NCBI GenBank assembly: GCA_015060335.1
Contig: SUYR01000009.1
Span: forward strand, 22,774 to 86,773
Length of the DNA: 64,000 nt
Origin: Bacteroidales bacterium
GTDB lineage: Bacteria; Bacteroidota; Bacteroidia; Bacteroidales; UBA932
Direction: 5' to 3'
Shown piece by piece: positions 20,123 to 28,561 of the stretch; position 1 is the first letter of the stretch; each line of letters opens with the position of its first letter. The notes under the pieces are model-generated. The model was given only the letters and a program-made list of their open reading frames with translations. It was not told the origin of the DNA and ran no database searches. Made by a program: the position numbers and the translations under genes.

Positions 20123-20158
20123 GATATACGATTCCCCCGTACAGGGGAATCGCATATC
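20123..20158. repeat. REP-like palindrome (diverged copy)
   Basis: A 15-bp imperfect inverted repeat centred on GATTCCCC...GGGGAATC in the engB-xseA intergenic region. The core and its flanks (CAGCGC, TTGTGGATAT) match copies at 36.5, 36.7, 36.9 and 37.3 kb. The rest of the 20043-20330 gap, which separates two divergently transcribed genes, shows no gene; only promoter-like boxes lie at its two ends. Confidence 0.75.
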
Positions 20159-20330
20159 TGTATTCTCCTGATAATCAGCGTGTTGGGTGACAGGGGTATG
20201 GCGAATCGGTTTGAGTCTGCAGACGAAACATCCATTGCTGCGCTCTTTCGCCTCAGGTTGCGTAAACTGACATTTTGTTATGATTTTGTGAATATCTGTC
20301 AAAAAATATATGACATGTCGAAAATTTAAT

Positions 20331-20338
20331 TAATTTTG
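20331..20338 (+). promoter_or_regulatory. Candidate -7 box of the xseA promoter
   Basis: TAATTTTG matches the Bacteroides TAnnTTTG consensus. Transcription would begin about 20344, too close for the ATG at 20349 to have a useful leader, so translation more likely starts at the ATG at 20361. The -33 element is not obvious. Confidence 0.45.
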
Positions 20339-20360
20339 TCTCGGTTGAATGATTAAGAGT

Positions 20361-21572
20361 ATGGAGAAAGATTTTATTGACCTTCTTGAGTTGCAGCACA
20401 TGCTGAAGAGGGGGGTAGAATCGCTCTTTCCGAAACGTCTGTGGATAAAGGCCGAAGTGAGCGCCGTCAAGGCCCGAAGCGGAGGTCATTGTTATATGGA
20501 GCTGTCTCAGAGCAGCCCGGAAGGACTCGTTGCGAAGGCAAATGCCATCATCTGGAGTTCCAAATACCGTTTTATATCACCATATTTCGAGTCCGTGACG
20601 GGCTCGCCGCTGCAGGAAGGTATGCTTGTCCTCGTTGAGGTACAGGTAAACTATAGTGAGTTGTATGGTATGTCATTGATAATCAGTGATATAGATCCGG
20701 AGTTTTCGCTCGGGGTCAAGGAGCTGGAAAGACAGAAGACCATAGAGAGACTGCGACAGGAGGGACTGATGGAACTTCAGAAAGATCTGGAACTGCCCCT
20801 GCTTCCTTACCGTCTTGCAGTGATTTCTGCCGAAGATGCAGCTGGCTACCGTGATTTCATTCGCCATATAGGTGAGAATCCATATGGTTTCAAGGTGGAA
20901 ACCGTGCTGTTTCCGGCTCTGATGCAAGGTGCAGATTGTCCATCTTCCATAATATCAGCATTGGACAGAATTATGGAAGAAGAGCAATGGGATGCGGTGC
21001 TGATCCTGCGCGGAGGCGGAGCGAAACTGGATCTCGCTTGCTATGACGACTATTCCCTCGCGGCGGTGATTGCCCAATATCCTCTGCCGGTACTCACGGC
21101 AGTCGGTCACGACCAGGATTTCCATGTATGTGACATGGTCGCATATGAATATCTTAAGACGCCGACTGCGCTTGCTGACTATATATTGGATATATATGAA
21201 TGTGAAGATGAAAGGATATCTTCATGTCAGACGAGGATAAGACTTGCAGCTTCCAACCGTCTCTACCGCGAAGAGTCGCTTCTGGATTCTCTTGCAGCAC
21301 GGATAAAAGGAGGGTTTTCGCTCAAGCTTGCAGCTATGGAGTCTGCTCTGCAGGTCCTCCAGACACGGATTGAGGCTGCTGATCCTCGCAGGATACTTGA
21401 CAGAGGCTATGCCCTGGCACTTGATGCAGACGGTGTGGTTATGAAAAGTGTTGGCGGAAAGGAAAAGGGAGACAAGGTCTCGATGATGTTTGCTGACGGT
21501 ATATTGGACTGTACGGTGGATTCGGTCAGCCGTCATTCTGAAGAATGCAAGACCCGCTCCCTGTCATCCTGA
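20361..21572 (+). CDS. xseA: Exodeoxyribonuclease VII large subunit
   Basis: 403 residues from ATG 20361 (an alternative ATG lies 12 nt upstream). N-terminal OB-fold (~10-100: LWIKAEVSAVKARSGGHCYMEL) for single-strand DNA, then the catalytic domain with LAVISAEDAAGYRDF, VLILRGGGAKLDLACYDD and the family signature VGHDQDFHVCDMVAYEYLKTPTALADY. The C-terminal helical region and barrel strand (RILDRGYALALDADG) bind XseB. The enzyme degrades single-strand DNA in both directions. The small subunit gene follows 45 nt later. Confidence 0.97.
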   Translation: MEKDFIDLLELQHMLKRGVESLFPKRLWIKAEVSAVKARSGGHCYMELSQSSPEGLVAKANAIIWSSKYRFISPYFESVTGSPLQEGMLVLVEVQVNYSELYGMSLIISDIDPEFSLGVKELERQKTIERLRQEGLMELQKDLELPLLPYRLAVISAEDAAGYRDFIRHIGENPYGFKVETVLFPALMQGADCPSSIISALDRIMEEEQWDAVLILRGGGAKLDLACYDDYSLAAVIAQYPLPVLTAVGHDQDFHVCDMVAYEYLKTPTALADYILDIYECEDERISSCQTRIRLAASNRLYREESLLDSLAARIKGGFSLKLAAMESALQVLQTRIEAADPRRILDRGYALALDADGVVMKSVGGKEKGDKVSMMFADGILDCTVDSVSRHSEECKTRSLSS

Positions 21573-21617
21573 GAAGCCCGAAGGACGACGTGAGGATCTG
21601 TAAAAAGGTAAAACGAA

Positions 21618-21800
21618 ATGAAAGAAAAATTTGAATACGCCAAAGCGATAGAAGAACTCGAATCCATTGCGACAAAAGTCGAGGATCCGACTACAGGAGT
21701 GGGGGATATTGACAAATATATGAAACGTTCAAAGACCCTGATAGAAGCGTGCAGAGCCTATCTGAGGGGTCAGCGGGATATATTGGAAAAAGACGAATAA
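21618..21800 (+). CDS. xseB: Exodeoxyribonuclease VII small subunit
   Basis: 60 residues, the expected size. The helical hairpin of XseB is visible: FEYAKAIEELESIATKVEDP, then GVGDIDKYMKRSKTLIEACRAYL. Several small subunits wrap the C-terminal helix of XseA. It follows xseA directly and precedes the glycogen branching enzyme by 18 nt, so the nuclease and glycogen genes could share a transcript. Confidence 0.93.
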   Translation: MKEKFEYAKAIEELESIATKVEDPTTGVGDIDKYMKRSKTLIEACRAYLRGQRDILEKDE

Positions 21801-21818
21801 CATAAAGTATCATATACT

Positions 21819-23834
21819 ATGTGTGCGAAAACTAAGAAGAAGATGATCTATGACTTTGACCAGTGGCTGCTCCCTTATAAGGACGTCATCGACAGAAGAC
21901 ATAAGATGATCATGGACCTCAAGGAGAGGTTTTCGGTGGATGGTTCCTTGTCGAAAGGAATGAACAACCATGTGTTCTACGGCATGCACCGTGACGACAA
22001 GGGCAACTGGGTGTTCCGTGAGTGGGCCCCGAATGCTACCAAGATATATCTCATAGGAGATTTCAACAACTGGAAGCGTAGTGAGGCTTATGCTCTCAGA
22101 CCGCTTGGCGGAGGTAACTGGGAAATAGTTCTTCCTGCAATGTTCCTTGAGCATTGCAGTCTGTATAAGTTGTATATAGAATGGCCTGGCGGAGGTGCGG
22201 AAAGGCTTCCTGCATATACCACACGTGCTGTTCAGGACCCTGTCACAAAGCAGTTCTGCGCACAGGTCTGGGATCCGCAGCCATACCAGTGGAAGAATGC
22301 AAAGCCGGGTAAACGTCCTCATCCGCTCATCTATGAATGCCATATAGGAATGGCTGTAGAGGAAGAGAAAGTAGGAACATTCGAGGAATTCAGAGTCAAT
22401 GTGCTCCCTAAAGTGGCGGAACTGGGATATGATACCCTTCAGATAATGGCCCTTCAGGAACATCCTTATTATGGATCGTTCGGCTATCAGGTGGCTAACT
22501 TCTATGCCCTCAGTTCGCGTTTCGGTACTCCGGAGGAATTCAAGGCCCTTGTTGATGATGCACACGGTCTGGGAATAGCCGTAGTCATGGATATAGTCCA
22601 TTCGCATTCAGTGGATAACGAAGAGGAGGGACTCGGTAATTTTGACGGTAAGGAAACCCTTTATTTCTATGACGGCTGGCAGGGAAGACATCCTGCATGG
22701 GGCTCACGTTGCTTCGATTACGGAAAGGATGAGACAAAATATTTCCTTCTGTCCAACTGCAAGTACTGGATGGAGGAATATCATATAGACGGATTCCGTT
22801 TTGATGGCGTTACAAGCATGCTTTACTGGGATCACGGTCTGGAAAAGGATTTTGTGGGGTATGAAAACTACTTCAATCAGGGAGTTGATGACAATGCGAT
22901 AGCGTATCTTGCCCTTGCCAACATGCTTGTACGCGATATAAATGAAGATGCGTTCACCATTGCGGAGGACGTCAGCGGTATGGCTGGTCTCGCCGCTCCT
23001 ATCGAGCTTGGAGGAGTTGGCTTTGATTTCCGTATGAGTATGGGAGTAGCCGATAACTGGATCAAGTGGATAAAGGAACTTACCGATGATCAGTGGAGCA
23101 TGGGGGAAATGTGGTGGCAGCTTACCAATAAACGTGCGGATGAGAAGACCATAAGCTATGCGGAGTGTCACGACCAGGCGATGGTGGGTGACAAGACCAT
23201 AGCGTTCCGTCTCATGGATGCGGAAATGTACACCTCGATGAACAAGGGATCACAGTCTCCGGTAGTGGACAGAGGCATGGCTCTGCATAAGATGATACGC
23301 CTTGTGACCATGGCTACCTGCGGAAACGGTTATCTTACATTCATGGGTAACGAATTCGGACACCCTGAGTGGATAGATTTCCCTCGTCAGGGCAACGGAT
23401 GGTCCCACAAACATGCCAGACGTCAGTGGTCTCTTGCCGAACCGGACTACCTGAGATACCGTTACTTACGCAATTTCGACAAGGCTATGATACATCTTGC
23501 ACAGCAGGAAGGTATACTGGACGAGGCTCCGGAACTTTTTGTGCAGGATGAAGAAAAAAAGATTCTTATTTTCCGAAGAAAAAATTGTATCTTTGCGCTC
23601 AATTTCAACCCCACTGCTTCATTCGTCGATTACGGCTTCGCCGCACCGGCTGGAAAGTATGAAGTCGTGTTGAATACAGATGAAAACGAATTTGACGGCT
23701 TCTCCAGAATTAAGACTGGAGAAGTGCATTTTAGTATGCCAACCAAGAGCGAGAACGGAAATGGAAAATATGACGACAGCCTGTCACTCTATCTTCCGAA
23801 CCGCACCGCAATAGTGCTGAAAAAGCTGGATTGA
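21819..23834 (+). CDS. glgB: 1,4-alpha-glucan branching enzyme (GH13)
   Basis: 671 residues, in the range of eukaryote-like branching enzymes. The N-terminal CBM48 region is at ~55-150 (VFREWAPNATKIYLIGDFNNWKR). The GH13 barrel carries the nucleophile Asp329 (GFRFDGVTSM), the acid/base Glu383 (IAEDVSGM) and the transition-state His-Asp pair at Asp452 (ECHDQ); GNEFGHPEW follows. It creates alpha-1,6 branches in glycogen. The next genes encode debranching enzyme, GT4, GH57 and a synthase-phosphorylase fusion, so this is a complete storage-glucan cluster. I chose the ATG after the xseB stop. Confidence 0.96.
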   Translation: MCAKTKKKMIYDFDQWLLPYKDVIDRRHKMIMDLKERFSVDGSLSKGMNNHVFYGMHRDDKGNWVFREWAPNATKIYLIGDFNNWKRSEAYALRPLGGGNWEIVLPAMFLEHCSLYKLYIEWPGGGAERLPAYTTRAVQDPVTKQFCAQVWDPQPYQWKNAKPGKRPHPLIYECHIGMAVEEEKVGTFEEFRVNVLPKVAELGYDTLQIMALQEHPYYGSFGYQVANFYALSSRFGTPEEFKALVDDAHGLGIAVVMDIVHSHSVDNEEEGLGNFDGKETLYFYDGWQGRHPAWGSRCFDYGKDETKYFLLSNCKYWMEEYHIDGFRFDGVTSMLYWDHGLEKDFVGYENYFNQGVDDNAIAYLALANMLVRDINEDAFTIAEDVSGMAGLAAPIELGGVGFDFRMSMGVADNWIKWIKELTDDQWSMGEMWWQLTNKRADEKTISYAECHDQAMVGDKTIAFRLMDAEMYTSMNKGSQSPVVDRGMALHKMIRLVTMATCGNGYLTFMGNEFGHPEWIDFPRQGNGWSHKHARRQWSLAEPDYLRYRYLRNFDKAMIHLAQQEGILDEAPELFVQDEEKKILIFRRKNCIFALNFNPTASFVDYGFAAPAGKYEVVLNTDENEFDGFSRIKTGEVHFSMPTKSENGNGKYDDSLSLYLPNRTAIVLKKLD

Positions 23835-23881
23835 CATATGTTAAATGAATATGTAATATTTTAATAACCAATACATTTTAT

Positions 23882-25822
23882 ATGGCTTTTCTTAAATTCA
23901 ACAAGTCAGAGCTTGTCAACCTGGAGTATTCGCTCAAGCGTGAAATAATCGCTGCGAATGAGGCAGGTGCGTATTGCAACACGTCTATCGTGACATGTAA
24001 TACAAGACGCTACCACGGCCTGCTCGCCGTTCCTGTTGATGAACTGGGTGGCGGAAAGTACATGCTGCTTTCTTCACTGGATGAAAGTCTGGTCCTCAGA
24101 GGTAAACAATTCAACCTCGGAATCCATTGCTATGGAGACACTTATGATCCTAAGGGGCATAAGTATATCGTGGACTTCGACACTGATCCTGTACCTGTCG
24201 TGACCTACAAGGTCGGAGGAATCCTGTTCACCAAGACAATCATGATGGTCCCTGACAACGATCAGGTGCTCATCAAGTACGAACTTCTTGAGGCTCCATC
24301 TAAGCTTACCCTTATGCTGAAGCCTTTCCTTGCTTTCAGAAGTGTACACAGTCTGACATCGCAGAACTCAGATGCTTACACCGGTTACGATCAGATCGAC
24401 AACGGTGTGGCATTCCGTCTTTACAACGGATTCCCATATCTCAACATGCAGATTTCAGGACAGCCTGCCTTCAAGTATCAGCCATATTGGTATAGCGGAG
24501 TGACTTACTCGGACGAGTATCGCCGCGGATTTGACTGCAAGGAAGACCTCTTCGTTCCTGGAGTGTTCTCTCTTGAGATGAAGCCAGGCGACAGCGTGGT
24601 ATTCTCGGCGTCAGTAAATGAAGTGAATGCAAAGGGACTCAAGAGAAAGTTCACAGATACTCTCAAGAAGATGGACGAGATCGAGACATATCATGACCTT
24701 CTCGTACACAATGCAGAGATGTTCAAATGCCGCAAGGGTGGCAAAACCCGTATCAACGCCGGTTTCTCATGGCTTGAGACAGGACTTCTGCGCGAGACAG
24801 TGGCTTCTCTTCCAGGTCTTACACTCTATGCGGACGGAAGTTGCGAGGACTTCGAGAACATCCTCGATACCCTCATTTCTGATGAGCAGGAGCGTCTCTA
24901 CCGTCGTACCACACAGTGTGAGGCTCCATTGAGACTTACAGACACAATCCAGCAGTATATCCGTTTCAGCGGAAAGGAAAAACAGATATGGAAGAAGTAC
25001 GGTGAAGTGCTCAAGGCAATCATTGAGAGTTACGCTCCCGGATGCAGAAAGGAGATTGCAATGCATCCTAACGGACTCCTCTGGGCTGAGATGGACGGAG
25101 TTGCACTTTCATGGATGAATGCGTATGTTTACGGTCGTCCTGTGACAGAGCGTGCAGGTTATCAGGTAGAGACCAACGCCTACTGGTACAATGCTCTCTG
25201 CTTCGCAATCGACATGGAGAACAAATACGGTCCTAAGAAGAGCGCATTCGTAGAAAGATGGACGCCTGTAAGAGACCTCGTGAAGGAGAACTTCCAGGCT
25301 ACATTCTGGAAGCCGGAGTGGGGATATCTTGTTGACTATGTAGGAAACGGTCCGCTCGACCAGGCAGTAAGACCTAACATGCTCATCCCTGCATACCTCG
25401 AGTATTGTCCGGTGGATGACGAGGTGATCTCAGAGATCGTGATGACAATCAACGACGAACTCCTTACCAAGAGGGGACTCCGCTCGCTCTCTCCAAGAAA
25501 CGAGGCATACAGAGGTGTATATGAGGGCTCGCAGATCGACCGTGACCTCGCTTACCACCAGGGTTGTACTTTCCCTGTACTCCTCGCTCCGTACATTGAC
25601 CTATGCTTCAGGATGATGGGAGATGTATTCTACGGAAGAGCAAAATATCTTGTTGAGGGATTCTTTGAAGATATCAGCAAGCATGGAGTTGGATGCTTCT
25701 CAGAGCTTTACGATGGAGATCCACCGCACGAGCCGCACGGAGCAATCGCTTCAGCAATGAGTACAGCTGCCCTGCTGCATATAGAATATGTTATGAATCA
25801 ATATAAGAAGGAGGACAGATAA
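23882..25822 (+). CDS. Glycogen debranching enzyme (amylo-alpha-1,6-glucosidase type, GDE_C)
   Basis: 646 residues. The N-terminal beta-sandwich (~1-260) begins with FNKSELVNLEYSLKREIIAANEAGAYCNTSIVTCNTRRYHGLLA, typical of GDE_N-type domains, and the (alpha/alpha)6 domain (~280-640) contains AGFSWLETG, EMDGVALSWMNAYVYGRPVTERAGYQVETNAYWYNAL and GSQIDRDLAYHQGCTFPVLLAP. These match bacterial GH133-like amylo-1,6-glucosidases that remove branch glucose. The stop overlaps the next start by one base (TAATG), so the two genes are translationally coupled. From here to 32.8 kb codon choice looks strongly biased (CTC, AAG, GAG), suggesting high expression. Confidence 0.9.
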   Translation: MAFLKFNKSELVNLEYSLKREIIAANEAGAYCNTSIVTCNTRRYHGLLAVPVDELGGGKYMLLSSLDESLVLRGKQFNLGIHCYGDTYDPKGHKYIVDFDTDPVPVVTYKVGGILFTKTIMMVPDNDQVLIKYELLEAPSKLTLMLKPFLAFRSVHSLTSQNSDAYTGYDQIDNGVAFRLYNGFPYLNMQISGQPAFKYQPYWYSGVTYSDEYRRGFDCKEDLFVPGVFSLEMKPGDSVVFSASVNEVNAKGLKRKFTDTLKKMDEIETYHDLLVHNAEMFKCRKGGKTRINAGFSWLETGLLRETVASLPGLTLYADGSCEDFENILDTLISDEQERLYRRTTQCEAPLRLTDTIQQYIRFSGKEKQIWKKYGEVLKAIIESYAPGCRKEIAMHPNGLLWAEMDGVALSWMNAYVYGRPVTERAGYQVETNAYWYNALCFAIDMENKYGPKKSAFVERWTPVRDLVKENFQATFWKPEWGYLVDYVGNGPLDQAVRPNMLIPAYLEYCPVDDEVISEIVMTINDELLTKRGLRSLSPRNEAYRGVYEGSQIDRDLAYHQGCTFPVLLAPYIDLCFRMMGDVFYGRAKYLVEGFFEDISKHGVGCFSELYDGDPPHEPHGAIASAMSTAALLHIEYVMNQYKKEDR

Positions 25823-27117
25823 TGAGAGTCTTAATGTTCGGATGGGAGTTTCCTCCTCACATTGCAGGAGGTCTCGGAACAGCCTGCTACGGTATGACCA
25901 AGGGTCTTGCCTACAATGACGTGGATGTACTTTTCGTAATGCCGTCGGCTTCAGGAGACGAGGACGAAAGCGCTGTGAAGATCATCAACGCAAGTGATGT
26001 AGCTGTCGATACAGTAAGTGCGACAGTTGACGAATTCCTCGGAAAAGTACAGTTCGTACACATCGGTACCAATATGGTCCCTTACGTGGATCCACAGGAC
26101 TTCAAGACAATTGTCGAGGAGGAGCGTAAGAGGCAGATCAAGGGTTTCCGTGTACAGTACGGCCAGAAATTCAAATTCTCAGGAAAATACGGTGCAAACC
26201 TTATGGAAGAGGTGGCACGTTACGCAATGGTAGGTGCTACGATTGCCATGCAGTACAAGGATCAGTTCGACGTGATCCATGCACATGACTGGCTTACCTA
26301 TCTGGCAGGTATCGCTGCAAAGCAGCTTACAGGAAAGCCGCTCGTAGTACATATGCATGCGACATCATACGACCGTGCAAGTGACGACCAGGTGGATACA
26401 CGCGTGGTTGATCTCGAGACAAAGGGTATGATGGCTGCAGACAAGGTTATGGCCGTATCTGAGCTTACAAGAAACATCTGCATCAACCGTTACGGAATCG
26501 ATCCGTCAAAGGTTGTAGCAGTACATAACGCAGTTGACTTCAGCGGACGCGAGAAGCTCGAAGTCGAAAGAAACGTAAAGGAGAAGGTTGTTACCTTCCT
26601 CGGTCGTGTTACCTATCAGAAAGGTCCTGAATATTTCATCGAGGCAGCAGCCAAGGTGCTCAAGAGATGCAAGGACGTACGTTTCGTGATGGCAGGTAGC
26701 GGAGATATGCTCAACAGATGTATCCGCCATGTCGCACGTCTGGGTATTTCAGACAGGTTCCACTTCACTGGCTTCCTTCGCGGAATGGAGGTGCACAAGA
26801 TGTTTGCACTTTCAGACGTGTATGTAATGCCTTCAATCTCAGAGCCTTTCGGTATTTCACCGCTCGAGGCTATGCAGACAAACGTTCCTTCTATCATCTC
26901 CAAGCAGTCAGGATGTGCCGAGATCCTCAAGTACGCCCTCAAGGTGGACTTCTGGGATGTGGATGCAATGGCTGACCAGATCTACGGTCTGCTCCAGTAT
27001 CCGGCTATCGCGCAGCTTGCAGCACGCTGCGGATATGACGAAGTGAACAGCATCAAGTGGAACGACGTTGCCGCTAAAATCAAGGGAATTTATCAGGAAG
27101 TTATTGACAATAAATAA
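25822..27117 (+). CDS. GT4-family glycosyltransferase, probable alpha-glucan synthase
   Basis: 431 residues with a GT-B fold of family GT4. It starts MRVLMFGWEFPPHIAGGLGTACYGMTKGL (acceptor-side glycine loop), has VIHAHDWLTYLAGIAAKQLTGKPLVVHMHAT in the first domain, and VVTFLGRVTYQKGPEYFIEAAAKVL plus SEPFGISPLEAMQTNVPSI (the E-x7-E motif that binds the nucleotide sugar) in the second. Similar proteins sit beside GH57 amylases in Bacteroidales and probably extend or prime the glucan chain. The exact reaction is an inference. It is coupled to the debranching gene by a one-base overlap and precedes GH57 by 11 nt. Confidence 0.88.
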   Translation: MRVLMFGWEFPPHIAGGLGTACYGMTKGLAYNDVDVLFVMPSASGDEDESAVKIINASDVAVDTVSATVDEFLGKVQFVHIGTNMVPYVDPQDFKTIVEEERKRQIKGFRVQYGQKFKFSGKYGANLMEEVARYAMVGATIAMQYKDQFDVIHAHDWLTYLAGIAAKQLTGKPLVVHMHATSYDRASDDQVDTRVVDLETKGMMAADKVMAVSELTRNICINRYGIDPSKVVAVHNAVDFSGREKLEVERNVKEKVVTFLGRVTYQKGPEYFIEAAAKVLKRCKDVRFVMAGSGDMLNRCIRHVARLGISDRFHFTGFLRGMEVHKMFALSDVYVMPSISEPFGISPLEAMQTNVPSIISKQSGCAEILKYALKVDFWDVDAMADQIYGLLQYPAIAQLAARCGYDEVNSIKWNDVAAKIKGIYQEVIDNK

Positions 27118-27128
27118 AACACAATATC

Positions 27129-28463
27129 ATGAAAAAGAGTATTTGTCTGTATTTTCAGGTACATCAGCCAAACAGATTGAGACTATACAGATTCTTTGAC
27201 ATCGGAAAGGATTCACACTATTACGATGACTTTGCCAACAGGACCATTCTCCGCAGGGTAGCACAGAAATGCTATCTTCCAATGAACGCCCTCCTTCTCG
27301 AGCTTATCGAGGCTAACAAGGGAGCATTCAAGGTTGCATTCTCTATCTCAGGTTCAGTTCTCGAGCAGTTCGACAGATATGCACCAGAGGTGATCGAGAG
27401 CTTCCGCAAGCTTGCACAGACAGGTTGCGTAGAGTTCCTTTCAGAGACTTACTATCACTCTCTTGCATCACTTGCATCAGAGTCAGAGTTCAAGCATCAG
27501 GTGGCTAAGCACAAGGCTGCTATCGAGCACTACTTCGGCGTGACTCCTAAGGCTTTCCGTAACACAGAGCTCATCTATTCGGATGCTATCGGTGAAATGG
27601 TATATGAAATGGGATTCAAGACCATGCTTACAGAAGGAGCAAAGCACGTTCTCGGTTGGAAGAGTCCTAACTTCGTTTACAGCAATGTGAACGCTCCTGG
27701 TCTCAAGCTCCTTTTGAAGAACTCTTCACTCAGCGACGATATCGCATTCCGATTCTCAGACAGAGGATGGCAGGATTGGCCTCTTACCGGCGAGAAGTAT
27801 CTCTCATGGATGAAGGCTGCAGCTCAGAATGAGGACATCATCAACCTTTTCATGGATTATGAGACATTCGGTGAGCACCAGAAGGCTTCAAGCGGAATCT
27901 TCGAGTTCATGAGAGCGCTTCCTGAGGTTGTGCTTGCAGACGGCGAATTCGAGTTCGTTACTCCATCACAGGCAACCAAGAAGCATCGTCCTGTAGGCGA
28001 GCTTGACGTATTCGACCCTATTTCATGGGCAGACGAGGAGCGCGACGTCACTGCATGGCTTGGAAACGAGCTCCAGAACGACGCATTCAACAAGCTCAAC
28101 GACCAGATTGAGAAGCTCGCTCTTCTCAACGACGAGGCTCTCTGGTCAGATTTCGGACACCTTCAGGAGAGCGACCACTTCTATTACATGTGTACAAAGT
28201 TCTTCTCTGACGGAGCTGTTCATAAATATTTCAACCCGTATGATACTCCATATGAGGCGTTTATCAACTATATGAACGTTCTTAGCGATTTTATTTTGCG
28301 AGTTGATGATGCAATTTCCGTTTCAGATGTTAACTTTGCAGCCGCAAAGGAAGTAAAGGCTCCTGCAAAGAAGACCGCAAAGGCTGCAGCAAAGACTGCA
28401 AAGAAGGCGGCTCCAAAGGCAGCGGCAAAGAAACCTGCAGCAAAGAAGACAGCTAAGAAATAA
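27129..28463 (+). CDS. GH57 alpha-amylase-like enzyme with a lysine/alanine-rich C-terminal tail
   Basis: 444 residues. The GH57 domain (~1-400) begins ICLYFQVHQPNRLR, has the nucleophile region FRNTELIYSD (Glu147) and the acid/base region LFMDYETFGEH (Asp243). No signal peptide, so it acts on cytoplasmic glucan, probably with the neighbouring storage enzymes. Residues ~411-444 form a low-complexity tail of Lys, Ala and Pro (KKTAKAAAKTAKKAAPKAAA and onward), like the C-terminal arm of histone H1. Such a tail is not part of the catalytic fold and could bind nucleic acid, polyphosphate or another anion. The reading frame is continuous into it, with the stop right after the last lysines. Confidence 0.9.
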   Translation: MKKSICLYFQVHQPNRLRLYRFFDIGKDSHYYDDFANRTILRRVAQKCYLPMNALLLELIEANKGAFKVAFSISGSVLEQFDRYAPEVIESFRKLAQTGCVEFLSETYYHSLASLASESEFKHQVAKHKAAIEHYFGVTPKAFRNTELIYSDAIGEMVYEMGFKTMLTEGAKHVLGWKSPNFVYSNVNAPGLKLLLKNSSLSDDIAFRFSDRGWQDWPLTGEKYLSWMKAAAQNEDIINLFMDYETFGEHQKASSGIFEFMRALPEVVLADGEFEFVTPSQATKKHRPVGELDVFDPISWADEERDVTAWLGNELQNDAFNKLNDQIEKLALLNDEALWSDFGHLQESDHFYYMCTKFFSDGAVHKYFNPYDTPYEAFINYMNVLSDFILRVDDAISVSDVNFAAAKEVKAPAKKTAKAAAKTAKKAAPKAAAKKPAAKKTAKK

Positions 28464-28504
28464 GTGAGTCTGCTACATAGCGACGCACAGTCAGTATTTT
28501 AATA

Positions 28505-28538
28505 TCCCCGGACAGAACCGCAAGGCTCTGACCGGGGA
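28505..28538 (+). promoter_or_regulatory. Stable hairpin between GH57 and the synthase-phosphorylase gene
   Basis: TCCCCGG pairs with CCGGGGA, and the inner CAGAACC pairs with GGCTCTG around a GCAA tetraloop. No T run follows directly, so it may be an RNA-processing or 5'-leader structure as well as a weak terminator. It lies 24 nt before the next ATG. Confidence 0.6.
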
Positions 28539-28561
28539 CACTAAATAATTTTATTCTAATA

